Source: JBBIPA01 sp963775935 (GTDB lineage: Bacteria > Chloroflexota > Dehalococcoidia > GIF9 > UBA5629). Taken from it: a stretch of DNA of 64,000 nucleotides. Under the pieces are notes generated by a model. That model was not told the DNA's origin. It saw only the letters and a program-made list of their open reading frames with translations, and did no database searches. Shown here one piece after another: positions 8,285 to 16,495 of the stretch (the first letter of the stretch is position 1; every line of letters begins with the position of its first letter). The translations under genes and the position numbers were made by a program. The DNA is taken from contig CAVZKR010000006.1 in assembly GCA_963775935.1 (NCBI GenBank), positions 124,001 to 188,000 on the forward strand, in the 5' to 3' direction.

Positions 8285-9541
8285 TTGAACATTGAAGAAT
8301 ATAAACATCAAGCGTCGACATGTGTACGGTGCAGCTTCTGTAAGTTTATCGATCTTAACTGGATTAAAAGCGATAAATTTTCTCGACAGTGCCCAATAAA
8401 TACACGATACAAATTTAATCTCTACTCAGCCCACGGATTAATACATTCAGCGTTAGCTGAGCTGGATAGCAAGCTTGAATTCACCCCAAAACTGATGGAT
8501 GCCTTATGGAAATGCAACCTTTGTGGTGGTTGTGACATGCGATGTAAGAGAAATCTCGATGTTGAGGTGTTGCAAGTAATTGAGACTCTGAGGCGGAGAT
8601 GTGTCGAAAAAGGAAAGGGCCCGCTAGCTGAGCATAAAATAATAGCCGAAAATGTTAAAACCAGCCACAACATATACGGGGCTGACCAGAAAGGCCGACT
8701 AGCCTGGATATCGGGTGATATCAAACCATCAAAAAGTGCTGAGTTGCTTTTCTTCGTCGGTGATCCCATGTCTTTTCGACACACAGAATTAGCTAGGATA
8801 ACCCTAAAACTGCTGAATAAGGCGAAGGTACAATGTATGGTATTGGATAATGAATGGAGTAGCGGCCATGAACTTTTTGCAACTGCCCAATTGGAATTAG
8901 CTAAAGAAATGGCTGAACACAATATAGAAGCTATTAAAAACTCAGGCGCAAAAACGGTTATTACTAGTGATGCGGAATGTTACAAGACTCTTAAGGTAGA
9001 CTATCCAAAGATTATGGAGAAATCAACCGAAGATATGCCATACAAAATTCTTCATATTACCGAATATTTTGACCAGCTGATTAAAGATGGTAAGTTCAAA
9101 TTCACAAAAGGTGTTCCGATGAAGGTGACCTATCATGATCCCTGTAATTTGGGAAGACTTGCTGAGCCCTGGTTTCACTGGGTACCGAATTATAAACCAC
9201 CTAATATCGCCGTAGGTAAGACATGGAGACGAGGTGACAAGGGTGTGTATGATCCTCCGAGGAATATACTTAAGGAAATCTCAGGAATAGAGCTTGTTGA
9301 GGTAGAAAGAGCTAAAGATAATGCTTGGTGCTGCGGGTACGGTGGTGGAGTAGGAATAGCATTTCCAGATTTTGCCAGATGGGTCACCAGCAAAAGAATT
9401 GACGAGGTCCTCGCAACAGGAGCTGAGGCGGTTGTAAGTTGTTGTCCTCATTGCAAGAGCATGTTTGGCACAGCCGCAAAAAAAATGGAAACAGCCTTAA
9501 AAGTGTATGATATTACCGAGATAATGCTTCAGGCAGCTTAA
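8285..9541 (+). CDS. Fe-S oxidoreductase, GlcF/HdrD-like (4Fe-4S plus CCG domain)
   Basis: A 418-residue cytoplasmic Fe-S protein. Two N-terminal [4Fe-4S] motifs are visible: C13, C16, C19 with C36-P, and C77, C80, C83, C87 (CNLCGGCDMRC). The C-terminal part carries the cysteine-rich CCG-type signatures TYHDPCNLGR, WCCGYGGG and SCCPHCKSM, as in HdrB/HdrD, GlcF and LldE. It probably carries electrons between the two FAD-linked oxidases that flank it and a quinone or another carrier. The start is TTG 8285 after AGGGAG. It has no transmembrane segment, so any membrane contact would be peripheral. Confidence 0.85.
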   Translation: MNIEEYKHQASTCVRCSFCKFIDLNWIKSDKFSRQCPINTRYKFNLYSAHGLIHSALAELDSKLEFTPKLMDALWKCNLCGGCDMRCKRNLDVEVLQVIETLRRRCVEKGKGPLAEHKIIAENVKTSHNIYGADQKGRLAWISGDIKPSKSAELLFFVGDPMSFRHTELARITLKLLNKAKVQCMVLDNEWSSGHELFATAQLELAKEMAEHNIEAIKNSGAKTVITSDAECYKTLKVDYPKIMEKSTEDMPYKILHITEYFDQLIKDGKFKFTKGVPMKVTYHDPCNLGRLAEPWFHWVPNYKPPNIAVGKTWRRGDKGVYDPPRNILKEISGIELVEVERAKDNAWCCGYGGGVGIAFPDFARWVTSKRIDEVLATGAEAVVSCCPHCKSMFGTAAKKMETALKVYDITEIMLQAA

Positions 9542-9560
9542 TAGACGAAAGGAGATGGCG

Positions 9561-11039
9561 ATGAGCCTGTCAAAAGAGATTTACCAAACGTTAGAATCTA
9601 TTGTTGGGCCTGAATGGGTGAGCGATGATCCTGCAATATGCGAAGCAGACCGATTTTGCAACTCTGTTGCTATACCAGTGGCACCATATAGGCCAGCATG
9701 CAGTATAGAACCAGCCAATAGTGAAGAGGTACAGGCAATTGTTAAAGTAGCAAATAGATATAGAGTGCCCTTCATTGCCACAAGTACTTTCTACGCACCA
9801 GAAACTCATGCTAGAAGAGAAAACTCGATTCTAATAGATTTGAAAAGAATGGACAAACTGGAGATAGATGAAGAAAACCTATATGCCGTAGTTGAACCGG
9901 GCGTTTGTTTCTCAGTTCTTCAAGCTGAGCTATTGAAGAAAAACCTTTTTACATTTGTACCCGGCTGTGGCGGCAATGCTTCGGTATTAGCGAATACAAT
10001 TAATATGGGTGATGCACCACTTGGATGGAGACATGGATTGGGCTATCAGAGAATATTAGCTGCTGAGTGGGTTCTCCCAGACGGAGAGATGCTACAGTTA
10101 GGTTCTCGGTCCTTATCTCAAAACTTTTTCTGGGGCGAAGGTCCTGGTCCCGACCTCCGTGGTCTATTGAGAGGAAGCAGGGGCCAGAGGTCGCGGCTCG
10201 GCATAGTGACTAAGTTAGGTGTAAAAGTATTTCCGTTTATCTCCGAGAAACTCGAGCCGCAAGGATGGGCATATCATACTTCAATGAAATTGCCGGATAA
10301 CAGACTCAAGTGGTACAACATTATGTTCTCTAAGAAAGAGGATGCTGTTAACGCAATTTGTGAGCTCGGCAAATGTGAAATAGGGTTAATTGTCATGACA
10401 GTGCCACCACTTTTTAGGGGCATTGCAAGAAGTCGAGGTGTTGGTTGCGGTGGATTCTGGGAATACTGGCTTGAAGCCGGGCCCAAATTAGATCCAAATC
10501 AGGAAGTTCTCAGGGTTCTCCTTTATGGAATAGGCTCCAGTAAGCGATTAGGCTATGAGGAAGAAGTACTGCTTGATATCTGTAAGGCATATAATGGACA
10601 GGCGCGACCTGCACGAGGTATTGATGAGACGAATTTTATGGCCGCAGATGCCATTTGTGCCGCGGTTGTCGGCGGTCGATTTACTTCTGAGGTGGCTTAT
10701 GAATCCATGAACCTTGCGCAGAAATACAGCGTCATTATTAATGAGGTAACAAATAGGCATAAACCCCCAATATTAGAAGATTACGGGACAACCAATTGGA
10801 TTTGCCCATATGAATTAGGTTATGTGGTCAAGTTAGAATGTCTGAGAGTAGCATCAGCAGAAGATGGTCAAGCACTAATGGAATTTGTGGAAGATGCTTT
10901 CAATACTTGCCTTAAGGTAGGTGCCTTCACTCTACACCCCGAGCCCGATTTATTTGGTCCAGTTTGGGAAAACTATCATGTGAAAGAAAGAAGAATTAGG
11001 CAAGCTTTTGATCCAAATAATGTTTCATTCCCTGAATAG
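9561..11039 (+). CDS. FAD-linked oxidase, VAO/GlcD type (second copy)
   Basis: A 492-residue paralogue of the protein at 6794-8254. The FAD domain runs from about 40 to 230 (CSIEPANSEEVQAIVKVANR, ILIDLKRMDKLEIDEENLYA, RGQRSRLGIVTKLGVKVFP). The C terminus RIRQAFDPNNVSFPE has the family ending. ATG 9561 is preferred over 9555 because AAAGGAG at 9548-9554 leaves 6 nt to the former. The first copy reads QGAQGTLGVVT where this one reads RGSRGQRSRLGIVT, so the two have diverged near the flavin and probably differ in substrate or role (catalytic versus electron-transfer subunit, as in GlcD/GlcE). Confidence 0.82.
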   Translation: MSLSKEIYQTLESIVGPEWVSDDPAICEADRFCNSVAIPVAPYRPACSIEPANSEEVQAIVKVANRYRVPFIATSTFYAPETHARRENSILIDLKRMDKLEIDEENLYAVVEPGVCFSVLQAELLKKNLFTFVPGCGGNASVLANTINMGDAPLGWRHGLGYQRILAAEWVLPDGEMLQLGSRSLSQNFFWGEGPGPDLRGLLRGSRGQRSRLGIVTKLGVKVFPFISEKLEPQGWAYHTSMKLPDNRLKWYNIMFSKKEDAVNAICELGKCEIGLIVMTVPPLFRGIARSRGVGCGGFWEYWLEAGPKLDPNQEVLRVLLYGIGSSKRLGYEEEVLLDICKAYNGQARPARGIDETNFMAADAICAAVVGGRFTSEVAYESMNLAQKYSVIINEVTNRHKPPILEDYGTTNWICPYELGYVVKLECLRVASAEDGQALMEFVEDAFNTCLKVGAFTLHPEPDLFGPVWENYHVKERRIRQAFDPNNVSFPE

Positions 11040-11085
11040 GGGAAAATTACATTAGATTATTATACTCTCACTTTATGGAGGTTAC

Positions 11086-13737
11086 GTGATACCGAAAAAA
11101 AACAATCCAAAACGAGAAACTGTAGGAGAAAAAAGCATAGTAAAAGGGCTCGGTTTTTGCTCGGTTATGTCAGATTCAAATGTATCTGTCGTTGATGTTA
11201 AAAACGGAAAGATCGTCAGGATCAGACCCTTACACTATGACTGGAAGTACAATGATTTAAAGCCATGGCAGATGGAAGCACGTGGTCAGTTATTTAAGGC
11301 AACGACGAAGTCTTTAATACCTCCTTTTGCTTTAGCATACAAGAAGCGAGCTATTTCACCCAACAGGATACTCTATCCACTAAAGAGAGTGGATTGGAAC
11401 CCCAATGGAGAAAGAAATCCACAGAATAGAGGTAATGCTCATTATGTCAGAATTACTTGGGATGAAGCGCTGGACATAATCGTCGGAGAAATAAGGAGGA
11501 TTATTAAAACCTATGGACCTGAGGCAATCCTTGCCCAGTCAGATGGTCACGGCGAAACAAAAACTATTCACGCACCTCATGGTTGCCAGAGACCTCTTCT
11601 TATGCTTCTCGGTGGGTATACAATGCAGCTTCGGAATACGGATAGCTGGGAGGGATGGTATTGGGGAGCTAAACATATGTGGGGATGTGAACCACTCGGG
11701 CAAATGTCTCCATCAACAAATACATTTCCAGATGCGGCTGAAAACACGGAGCTCATGTTGTTTTGGGGTTGTGATCCAGAAACTACGACGTGGGGCTGGC
11801 AAGGACAATTGTCCAGCAAATTGTGCTATTGGTTTACGGATCTGGGGATAAAACAAATATATATATGTCCTGACTTAAATTATGGGGCCGCGGTTCATGC
11901 GGATAAGTGGATTCCTATTTTACCAAATACCGATACCGCTATGCGCCTGGCAATAGCTTACCAGTGGATTGTCGAAGGCACTTATGACAAAGACTATCTA
12001 GCCACGCACTCCTTCGGTTTCGATAAATTTGAAGCTTATGTATTAGGCAAAGAAGATGGAATACCGAAAACTCCTAAGTGGGCCTCAGAAAAAACCGGAG
12101 TTCCATCTCGTATTATTAAAGTATTGGCCAGAGAATGGGCAAGGAAAAGTACCTCAATTATGCACTCAAACGGAGGTCCCGCCATCAGAGGACCTTACGC
12201 AACTGAAGCGGCCAGGTTGGAGGTCTGCCTGCTGGCCATGCAGGGACTGGGCAAACCTGGAGTACACCAGATTAAATTTATCGAATGGGGTCTTTTCAGC
12301 GAGCCATGGCAATATCCTTTACCCGCGGGGGTAGAGCTTCCAGATGTATTTGCTGCTTGTCCTGGGCAGCGATCAGCCTTAGCCGCAGAGATGAAAGGCT
12401 TGATTACGCTGGATGAAATAAGAGACCAGAGTATACCTAAACAACATATACCCAAAACTCACATTCATGATGCTATTCTCGACCCGCCTTTGAAGTGGTA
12501 TGGCCATGGTGATGCGGGTCAACCAGTGACAGACCAGTTTATTGAATACAAATATCCGGCAGATGGATGTTCTGAAATACACATGATCTGGACCGATACG
12601 CCATGTCTAATGACGTGCTGGAATGATAGTAATAGTACTGCGAAGGCATACCAAAACTCCAAAATCGAGTTCATTCTCGCCCAGCATCCATGGATGGAAA
12701 ATGACTGCCTTTTCGCCGATATCATTCTACCTTCCAATACTAAATTTGAAACTCCGAGTGACATTTCAACCGATGTTTTTAGCGGCCAATTTCATAGTAT
12801 CGTCCTTGAAGAACAATGCATAAAACCTGTGGGTGAGTCCATGAGTGATTATGAGATTGTATGCAAAATAGCTGAGCGTATGGGCTTACTGAAGGAATAC
12901 ACCAAGGGTAAATCAAATGAAGAATGGATTCGATTTGGCTATAAGACTTCTGGTGTGGCACATATGGTAAGCTGGGATGAACTTGAGGATAAGAAATACT
13001 GGGTAGTACCTGTGAATCCTACATGGGAAAAAAATAAGCCAGGATTGAGAGCCTTTTTTGAAGATCCTGCGAATAATCCTCTAACAACACCTTCAGGGAA
13101 AATTGAGTTCTATTCTCAAAATTTAGCCAAGTACTTTCCTAATGATATCGAAAGGCCACCCGTGCCACATTGGATTGAAAAGGGTGAGAGTCACGATGAG
13201 AGCATATCCAGCGAAAGAGCCAAACACTATCCCTTGCTTTTAATGTCAAATCACGGACGCTGGAGGTTGCATGCTCAACTTGATGATATCACCTGGTTCA
13301 GAGAAATCGAAACCTGCAAAGTAAGAGGGGATGACGGTTACCTCTACGAACCTGCGTGGATTCATCCCAAAACTGCAGAAGAGAGAGGTATTAAGAACGG
13401 TAATATCGTTAAGGTTCTTAACGAGAGAGGAACTGTCCTTTGTGGGGCTTATGTAACAGAAAGAATTATGCCAGGTGTTGTCTACGTAGACCATGGCGCC
13501 AGATATGATCCAGTAGTTATAGGAGAACTTGATAGGGGTGGCGCAATAAACACTATTACTCCGCACAATTGTACCTCGAAGAATACAGTTGGTATGGCTA
13601 TCAGTGGTTTTCTCGTCGAGGTTGAACGGGCTGACCTCGATGAATTGAGAAGGAAATATCCAGAAGCATTTAATAGACCATACGATCAGGTATCTGGTCT
13701 GAAATTTGAGAGAGTATTAGTTCGAGGTAAAGGCTAA
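11086..13737 (+). CDS. molybdopterin oxidoreductase, pyrogallol-phloroglucinol transhydroxylase large-subunit type (copy 1)
   Basis: An 883-residue bis-MGD enzyme of the DMSO reductase superfamily. From recall of the Pelobacter acidigallici transhydroxylase sequence, many blocks align, including NPNGERNPQ, DSWEGWYWGAKHMWG and GEMSDYEI-like GESMSDYEI. The transhydroxylase active-site residues His144, Asp174 and the Mo ligand Ser175 correspond to His155, Asp186 and Ser187 here. There is no twin-arginine signal and no N-terminal [4Fe-4S] cysteine motif, both as in that enzyme, so the protein is cytoplasmic. The GTG start at 11086 follows GGAGG. The characterised enzyme moves hydroxyl groups between phenols without net redox change; the substrate here is unknown. 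The paralogue lies immediately downstream, and no full-length Fe-S small subunit is nearby. Confidence 0.85.
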   Translation: MIPKKNNPKRETVGEKSIVKGLGFCSVMSDSNVSVVDVKNGKIVRIRPLHYDWKYNDLKPWQMEARGQLFKATTKSLIPPFALAYKKRAISPNRILYPLKRVDWNPNGERNPQNRGNAHYVRITWDEALDIIVGEIRRIIKTYGPEAILAQSDGHGETKTIHAPHGCQRPLLMLLGGYTMQLRNTDSWEGWYWGAKHMWGCEPLGQMSPSTNTFPDAAENTELMLFWGCDPETTTWGWQGQLSSKLCYWFTDLGIKQIYICPDLNYGAAVHADKWIPILPNTDTAMRLAIAYQWIVEGTYDKDYLATHSFGFDKFEAYVLGKEDGIPKTPKWASEKTGVPSRIIKVLAREWARKSTSIMHSNGGPAIRGPYATEAARLEVCLLAMQGLGKPGVHQIKFIEWGLFSEPWQYPLPAGVELPDVFAACPGQRSALAAEMKGLITLDEIRDQSIPKQHIPKTHIHDAILDPPLKWYGHGDAGQPVTDQFIEYKYPADGCSEIHMIWTDTPCLMTCWNDSNSTAKAYQNSKIEFILAQHPWMENDCLFADIILPSNTKFETPSDISTDVFSGQFHSIVLEEQCIKPVGESMSDYEIVCKIAERMGLLKEYTKGKSNEEWIRFGYKTSGVAHMVSWDELEDKKYWVVPVNPTWEKNKPGLRAFFEDPANNPLTTPSGKIEFYSQNLAKYFPNDIERPPVPHWIEKGESHDESISSERAKHYPLLLMSNHGRWRLHAQLDDITWFREIETCKVRGDDGYLYEPAWIHPKTAEERGIKNGNIVKVLNERGTVLCGAYVTERIMPGVVYVDHGARYDPVVIGELDRGGAINTITPHNCTSKNTVGMAISGFLVEVERADLDELRRKYPEAFNRPYDQVSGLKFERVLVRGKG

Positions 13738-13748
13738 TCACAAAGACT

Positions 13749-13838
13749 ATGATCGTCGACATCACCCGGTGCAATGGTTGCCATAACTGCCCAATTGTTT
13801 ATGAGTACGAGTGTATACTTGATGAAGGGAGCCAATAG
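13749..13838 (+). pseudogene. 29-codon remnant of a 4Fe-4S ferredoxin-type small subunit
   Basis: Between the two molybdenum enzymes, ATG 13749 opens a 29-codon frame ending at TAG 13836-13838. It encodes MIVDITRCNGCHNC and a short acidic tail. The opening MxxDxxxCxxCxxC is the N terminus of the Fe-S small subunits (AthS/DmsB type) that pair with this molybdoenzyme family; these normally have about 200-270 residues and several more cysteines. Only three cysteines of the first cluster plus one more are left, so it cannot hold the usual cluster set. It is best read as the 5' stub of a deleted subunit gene, although translation of the stub is possible. No convincing SD precedes it. Confidence 0.55.
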
Positions 13839-13840
13839 TA

Positions 13841-16495
13841 ATGCCAAAATATAGACCTAAAAAGAACACCAGAGAGAAAAAATCATGTCTGAAGGGTATT
13901 GGCTTTATAGCTTCCGGTAGCGGTGATGCCAATACCTCTGTGATCGATATAAAAAACGGCAGGATAGTCAGGATCAGGCCACTACATTTTGATTGGAAAT
14001 ACGACAAGAAGGAATTCAATCCCTGGAAGATGGAGGTACGAGGACAGAGCTTTGAACCGAAGATGAAATCACTGATACCTCCCTACAGTTTGTCATATAA
14101 AAAGAGAGTTTACTCTCCTAACCGCATCCTTTATCCCTTAAAAAGAGTTGATTGGAATCCACATGGCGATAGAAACACAACGAGCAGAGGTAAGAGCGGC
14201 TATGTCAGAATTTCCTGGGATGAGGCTCTAGAAATAATTGTGAGCGAGCTCAAGCGAGTGAAAGAAAAGTATGGTCCAACAGCCATACTTTCCCAGTCTG
14301 ATGGACATGGGGAAACAAAGGTTGTGCATGGCCCACACGGCTGTGCCAATAAACTGCTTAGTCTGCTTGGTGGTTATACGATACAGACCAGGAATCCAGA
14401 TAGCTGGGAGGGATGGTACTGGGGTGCCAAGCACGTCTGGGGATGTGAGCCGGTAGGGCAAATGGAGCCAACGATTAATGCGATGCCTGATATTGCTGAG
14501 AATAGCGAGCTTCTGTTGTTCTGGGGATGTGATGCGGAAGCTACACCCTGGGGTTTTGACGGACAAATGGCCAGTCGCTTGTGCTACTGGTTTACTGAAC
14601 TTGGAATAAAATCGATTTACATTTGCCCGGATGTAAACTACGCTGCTGCAGTTCACGCTGATAAGTGGATCCCGATAAGACCAGGCACTGACGCTGCATT
14701 ACAGTTGGCTATTGCATATGTCTGGATTACTCAAGGAACCTATGATAAGAAGTATATAGCTACTCATTCGGTTGGATTCGATAAATTCGAAGAATACGTG
14801 TTAGGTAAAGAAGATAAGATTGCCAAGACACCCAAATGGGCTGAAGAGAAAACGGGTATCCCTTCTAGAATAATTAAGGCGCTGGCAAGAGAGTGGGCCT
14901 CAAAGCCGACTTCGATAGCACATGGTAACGGTGGCCCCGCCATCCGAGTGGCATATGCAACTGAAAACGGCAGGCTTGAGATTTTGTTGTTAGCAATGCA
15001 GGGATTAGGGAAGCCTGGTGTTCACCAGGTCAAAATGCTGGAATGGGGACGGAGGAATGAAAAGATAACTGAACCCATGCCCCTGAGCAAGATACTTCCC
15101 AAAGTGTCATCGTCTTATAGGGGAGCTTTGTTTGCTGTAGGCCCGAGACAGAAAGGAGAGGCTGCCATATCGGAAAATCTGGCCGAGCTTCCCACCCAAA
15201 TCATTCCCAAAGATCTCATTCATGACGCATTGTTGAATCCGCCGATCAGCTGGTACGGAACCACCCTCTCCCGTTCTCCTGTGGAAGACCAGTTTATAAA
15301 GTATACGTATCCAGACAAGGGCTGCTCTGAGATACACATGATATGGACTGATTCACCTTGCTGGATAACCTGTTGGAATGATAGCAATTCCTACATCAAA
15401 GCACTGAGAAGTCCGAAAATAGAATTTATTTTAGCGCAACATCCATGGCTAGAAAATGACTGCCTTTTTGCAGATATCATTCTACCGGCAAGCACCAAAT
15501 TCGAACAAGAGGATATCCAGTCAGACATCATGGGCGGGCAGGTTCGTCTAATTTTCAAGGAAAGGAAATGTGTTGAACCGATAGGGGAATCCAGGAGTGA
15601 CTATGAGATAGTCTGTATGATAGCTGAAAAATTGGGTTTGCTAAAAGAATATACCGGAGGAATAACTGTTGAACAATTAATAAGGAGCAGTTACGAAAAT
15701 TCCGGCATAAAGCCTATGATTTCATATGAAGAGTTTGATGAGAAAGAATACTTTGTCATTCCGACCGATGCCGATTGGAAAAAATACCCCGCAGGATTGA
15801 GTAAATTCTATGAAGACCCAGAAAACAACCCCTTAACAACGCCAAGTGGTAAGATAGAATTTTATTCCGAGAGATTAGCCAGCCATTTCCCTGGTGATAA
15901 AGAAAGACCGCCAGTTCCACACTGGATTGAAAAGGGGGAGAGTCATGATGAAAGAATTACCAGTGAAAGAGCAAAACAATATCCCCTGTTGGTTGTTTCT
16001 AACCACCCGAGGTGGAGAGTCCATGCTAATCATGATGATCTGAACTGGGTAAGAGAAATTCCGACATGCAAAGTTACGGGACCTGACGGATACAAATATG
16101 AGCCACTCTGGATCAACCCGGCAGATGCTGCATCGAGAGGTATCAACAATGGCGATGTTGTTAAAGTATACAATGAAAGAGGAGCTGTTCTCGGTGGCGC
16201 ATATGTAACAGAAAGAATAATGGCTGGAGCTGTATACATAGACCATGGAGCAAGGTATGATCCAATAGTCCCAGGAGAGCTTGATAGAGGTGGCGCAATT
16301 AACACAATAACACCACATAACACGACCTCTAAGAATGCAACAGGGATGGTCGTCAGTGGTTTTCTCGTCGAGGTTGAACAGGCTGATCTCGACGAATTGA
16401 GAAGGAAATATCCAGAAGTTTTTACAAGAGAGTATGACAAAGCCTCTGGGCTGAAATTTGAGCGAGTATTGGCTAAAGGAAAAAATGATGGATAA
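13841..16495 (+). CDS. molybdopterin oxidoreductase, pyrogallol-phloroglucinol transhydroxylase large-subunit type (copy 2)
   Basis: An 884-residue paralogue of the preceding enzyme, collinear over its whole length. It keeps the transhydroxylase-type residues (QSDGHGE His, NPDSWEGWYWG Asp-Ser) and likewise lacks a Tat signal and N-terminal cluster cysteines. The GAAGGGA site at 13824-13830 lies inside the ferredoxin remnant, so the remnant reading frame overlaps this gene's ribosome-binding site. Both proteins keep GGAINTITPHN near the C terminus. The C-terminal 66-bp block 16353-16418 is almost identical to 13601-13666, while flanking regions are more diverged. The two may act on successive intermediates or form a heterodimer; the sequence does not decide between these. 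Confidence 0.85.
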   Translation: MPKYRPKKNTREKKSCLKGIGFIASGSGDANTSVIDIKNGRIVRIRPLHFDWKYDKKEFNPWKMEVRGQSFEPKMKSLIPPYSLSYKKRVYSPNRILYPLKRVDWNPHGDRNTTSRGKSGYVRISWDEALEIIVSELKRVKEKYGPTAILSQSDGHGETKVVHGPHGCANKLLSLLGGYTIQTRNPDSWEGWYWGAKHVWGCEPVGQMEPTINAMPDIAENSELLLFWGCDAEATPWGFDGQMASRLCYWFTELGIKSIYICPDVNYAAAVHADKWIPIRPGTDAALQLAIAYVWITQGTYDKKYIATHSVGFDKFEEYVLGKEDKIAKTPKWAEEKTGIPSRIIKALAREWASKPTSIAHGNGGPAIRVAYATENGRLEILLLAMQGLGKPGVHQVKMLEWGRRNEKITEPMPLSKILPKVSSSYRGALFAVGPRQKGEAAISENLAELPTQIIPKDLIHDALLNPPISWYGTTLSRSPVEDQFIKYTYPDKGCSEIHMIWTDSPCWITCWNDSNSYIKALRSPKIEFILAQHPWLENDCLFADIILPASTKFEQEDIQSDIMGGQVRLIFKERKCVEPIGESRSDYEIVCMIAEKLGLLKEYTGGITVEQLIRSSYENSGIKPMISYEEFDEKEYFVIPTDADWKKYPAGLSKFYEDPENNPLTTPSGKIEFYSERLASHFPGDKERPPVPHWIEKGESHDERITSERAKQYPLLVVSNHPRWRVHANHDDLNWVREIPTCKVTGPDGYKYEPLWINPADAASRGINNGDVVKVYNERGAVLGGAYVTERIMAGAVYIDHGARYDPIVPGELDRGGAINTITPHNTTSKNATGMVVSGFLVEVEQADLDELRRKYPEVFTREYDKASGLKFERVLAKGKNDG

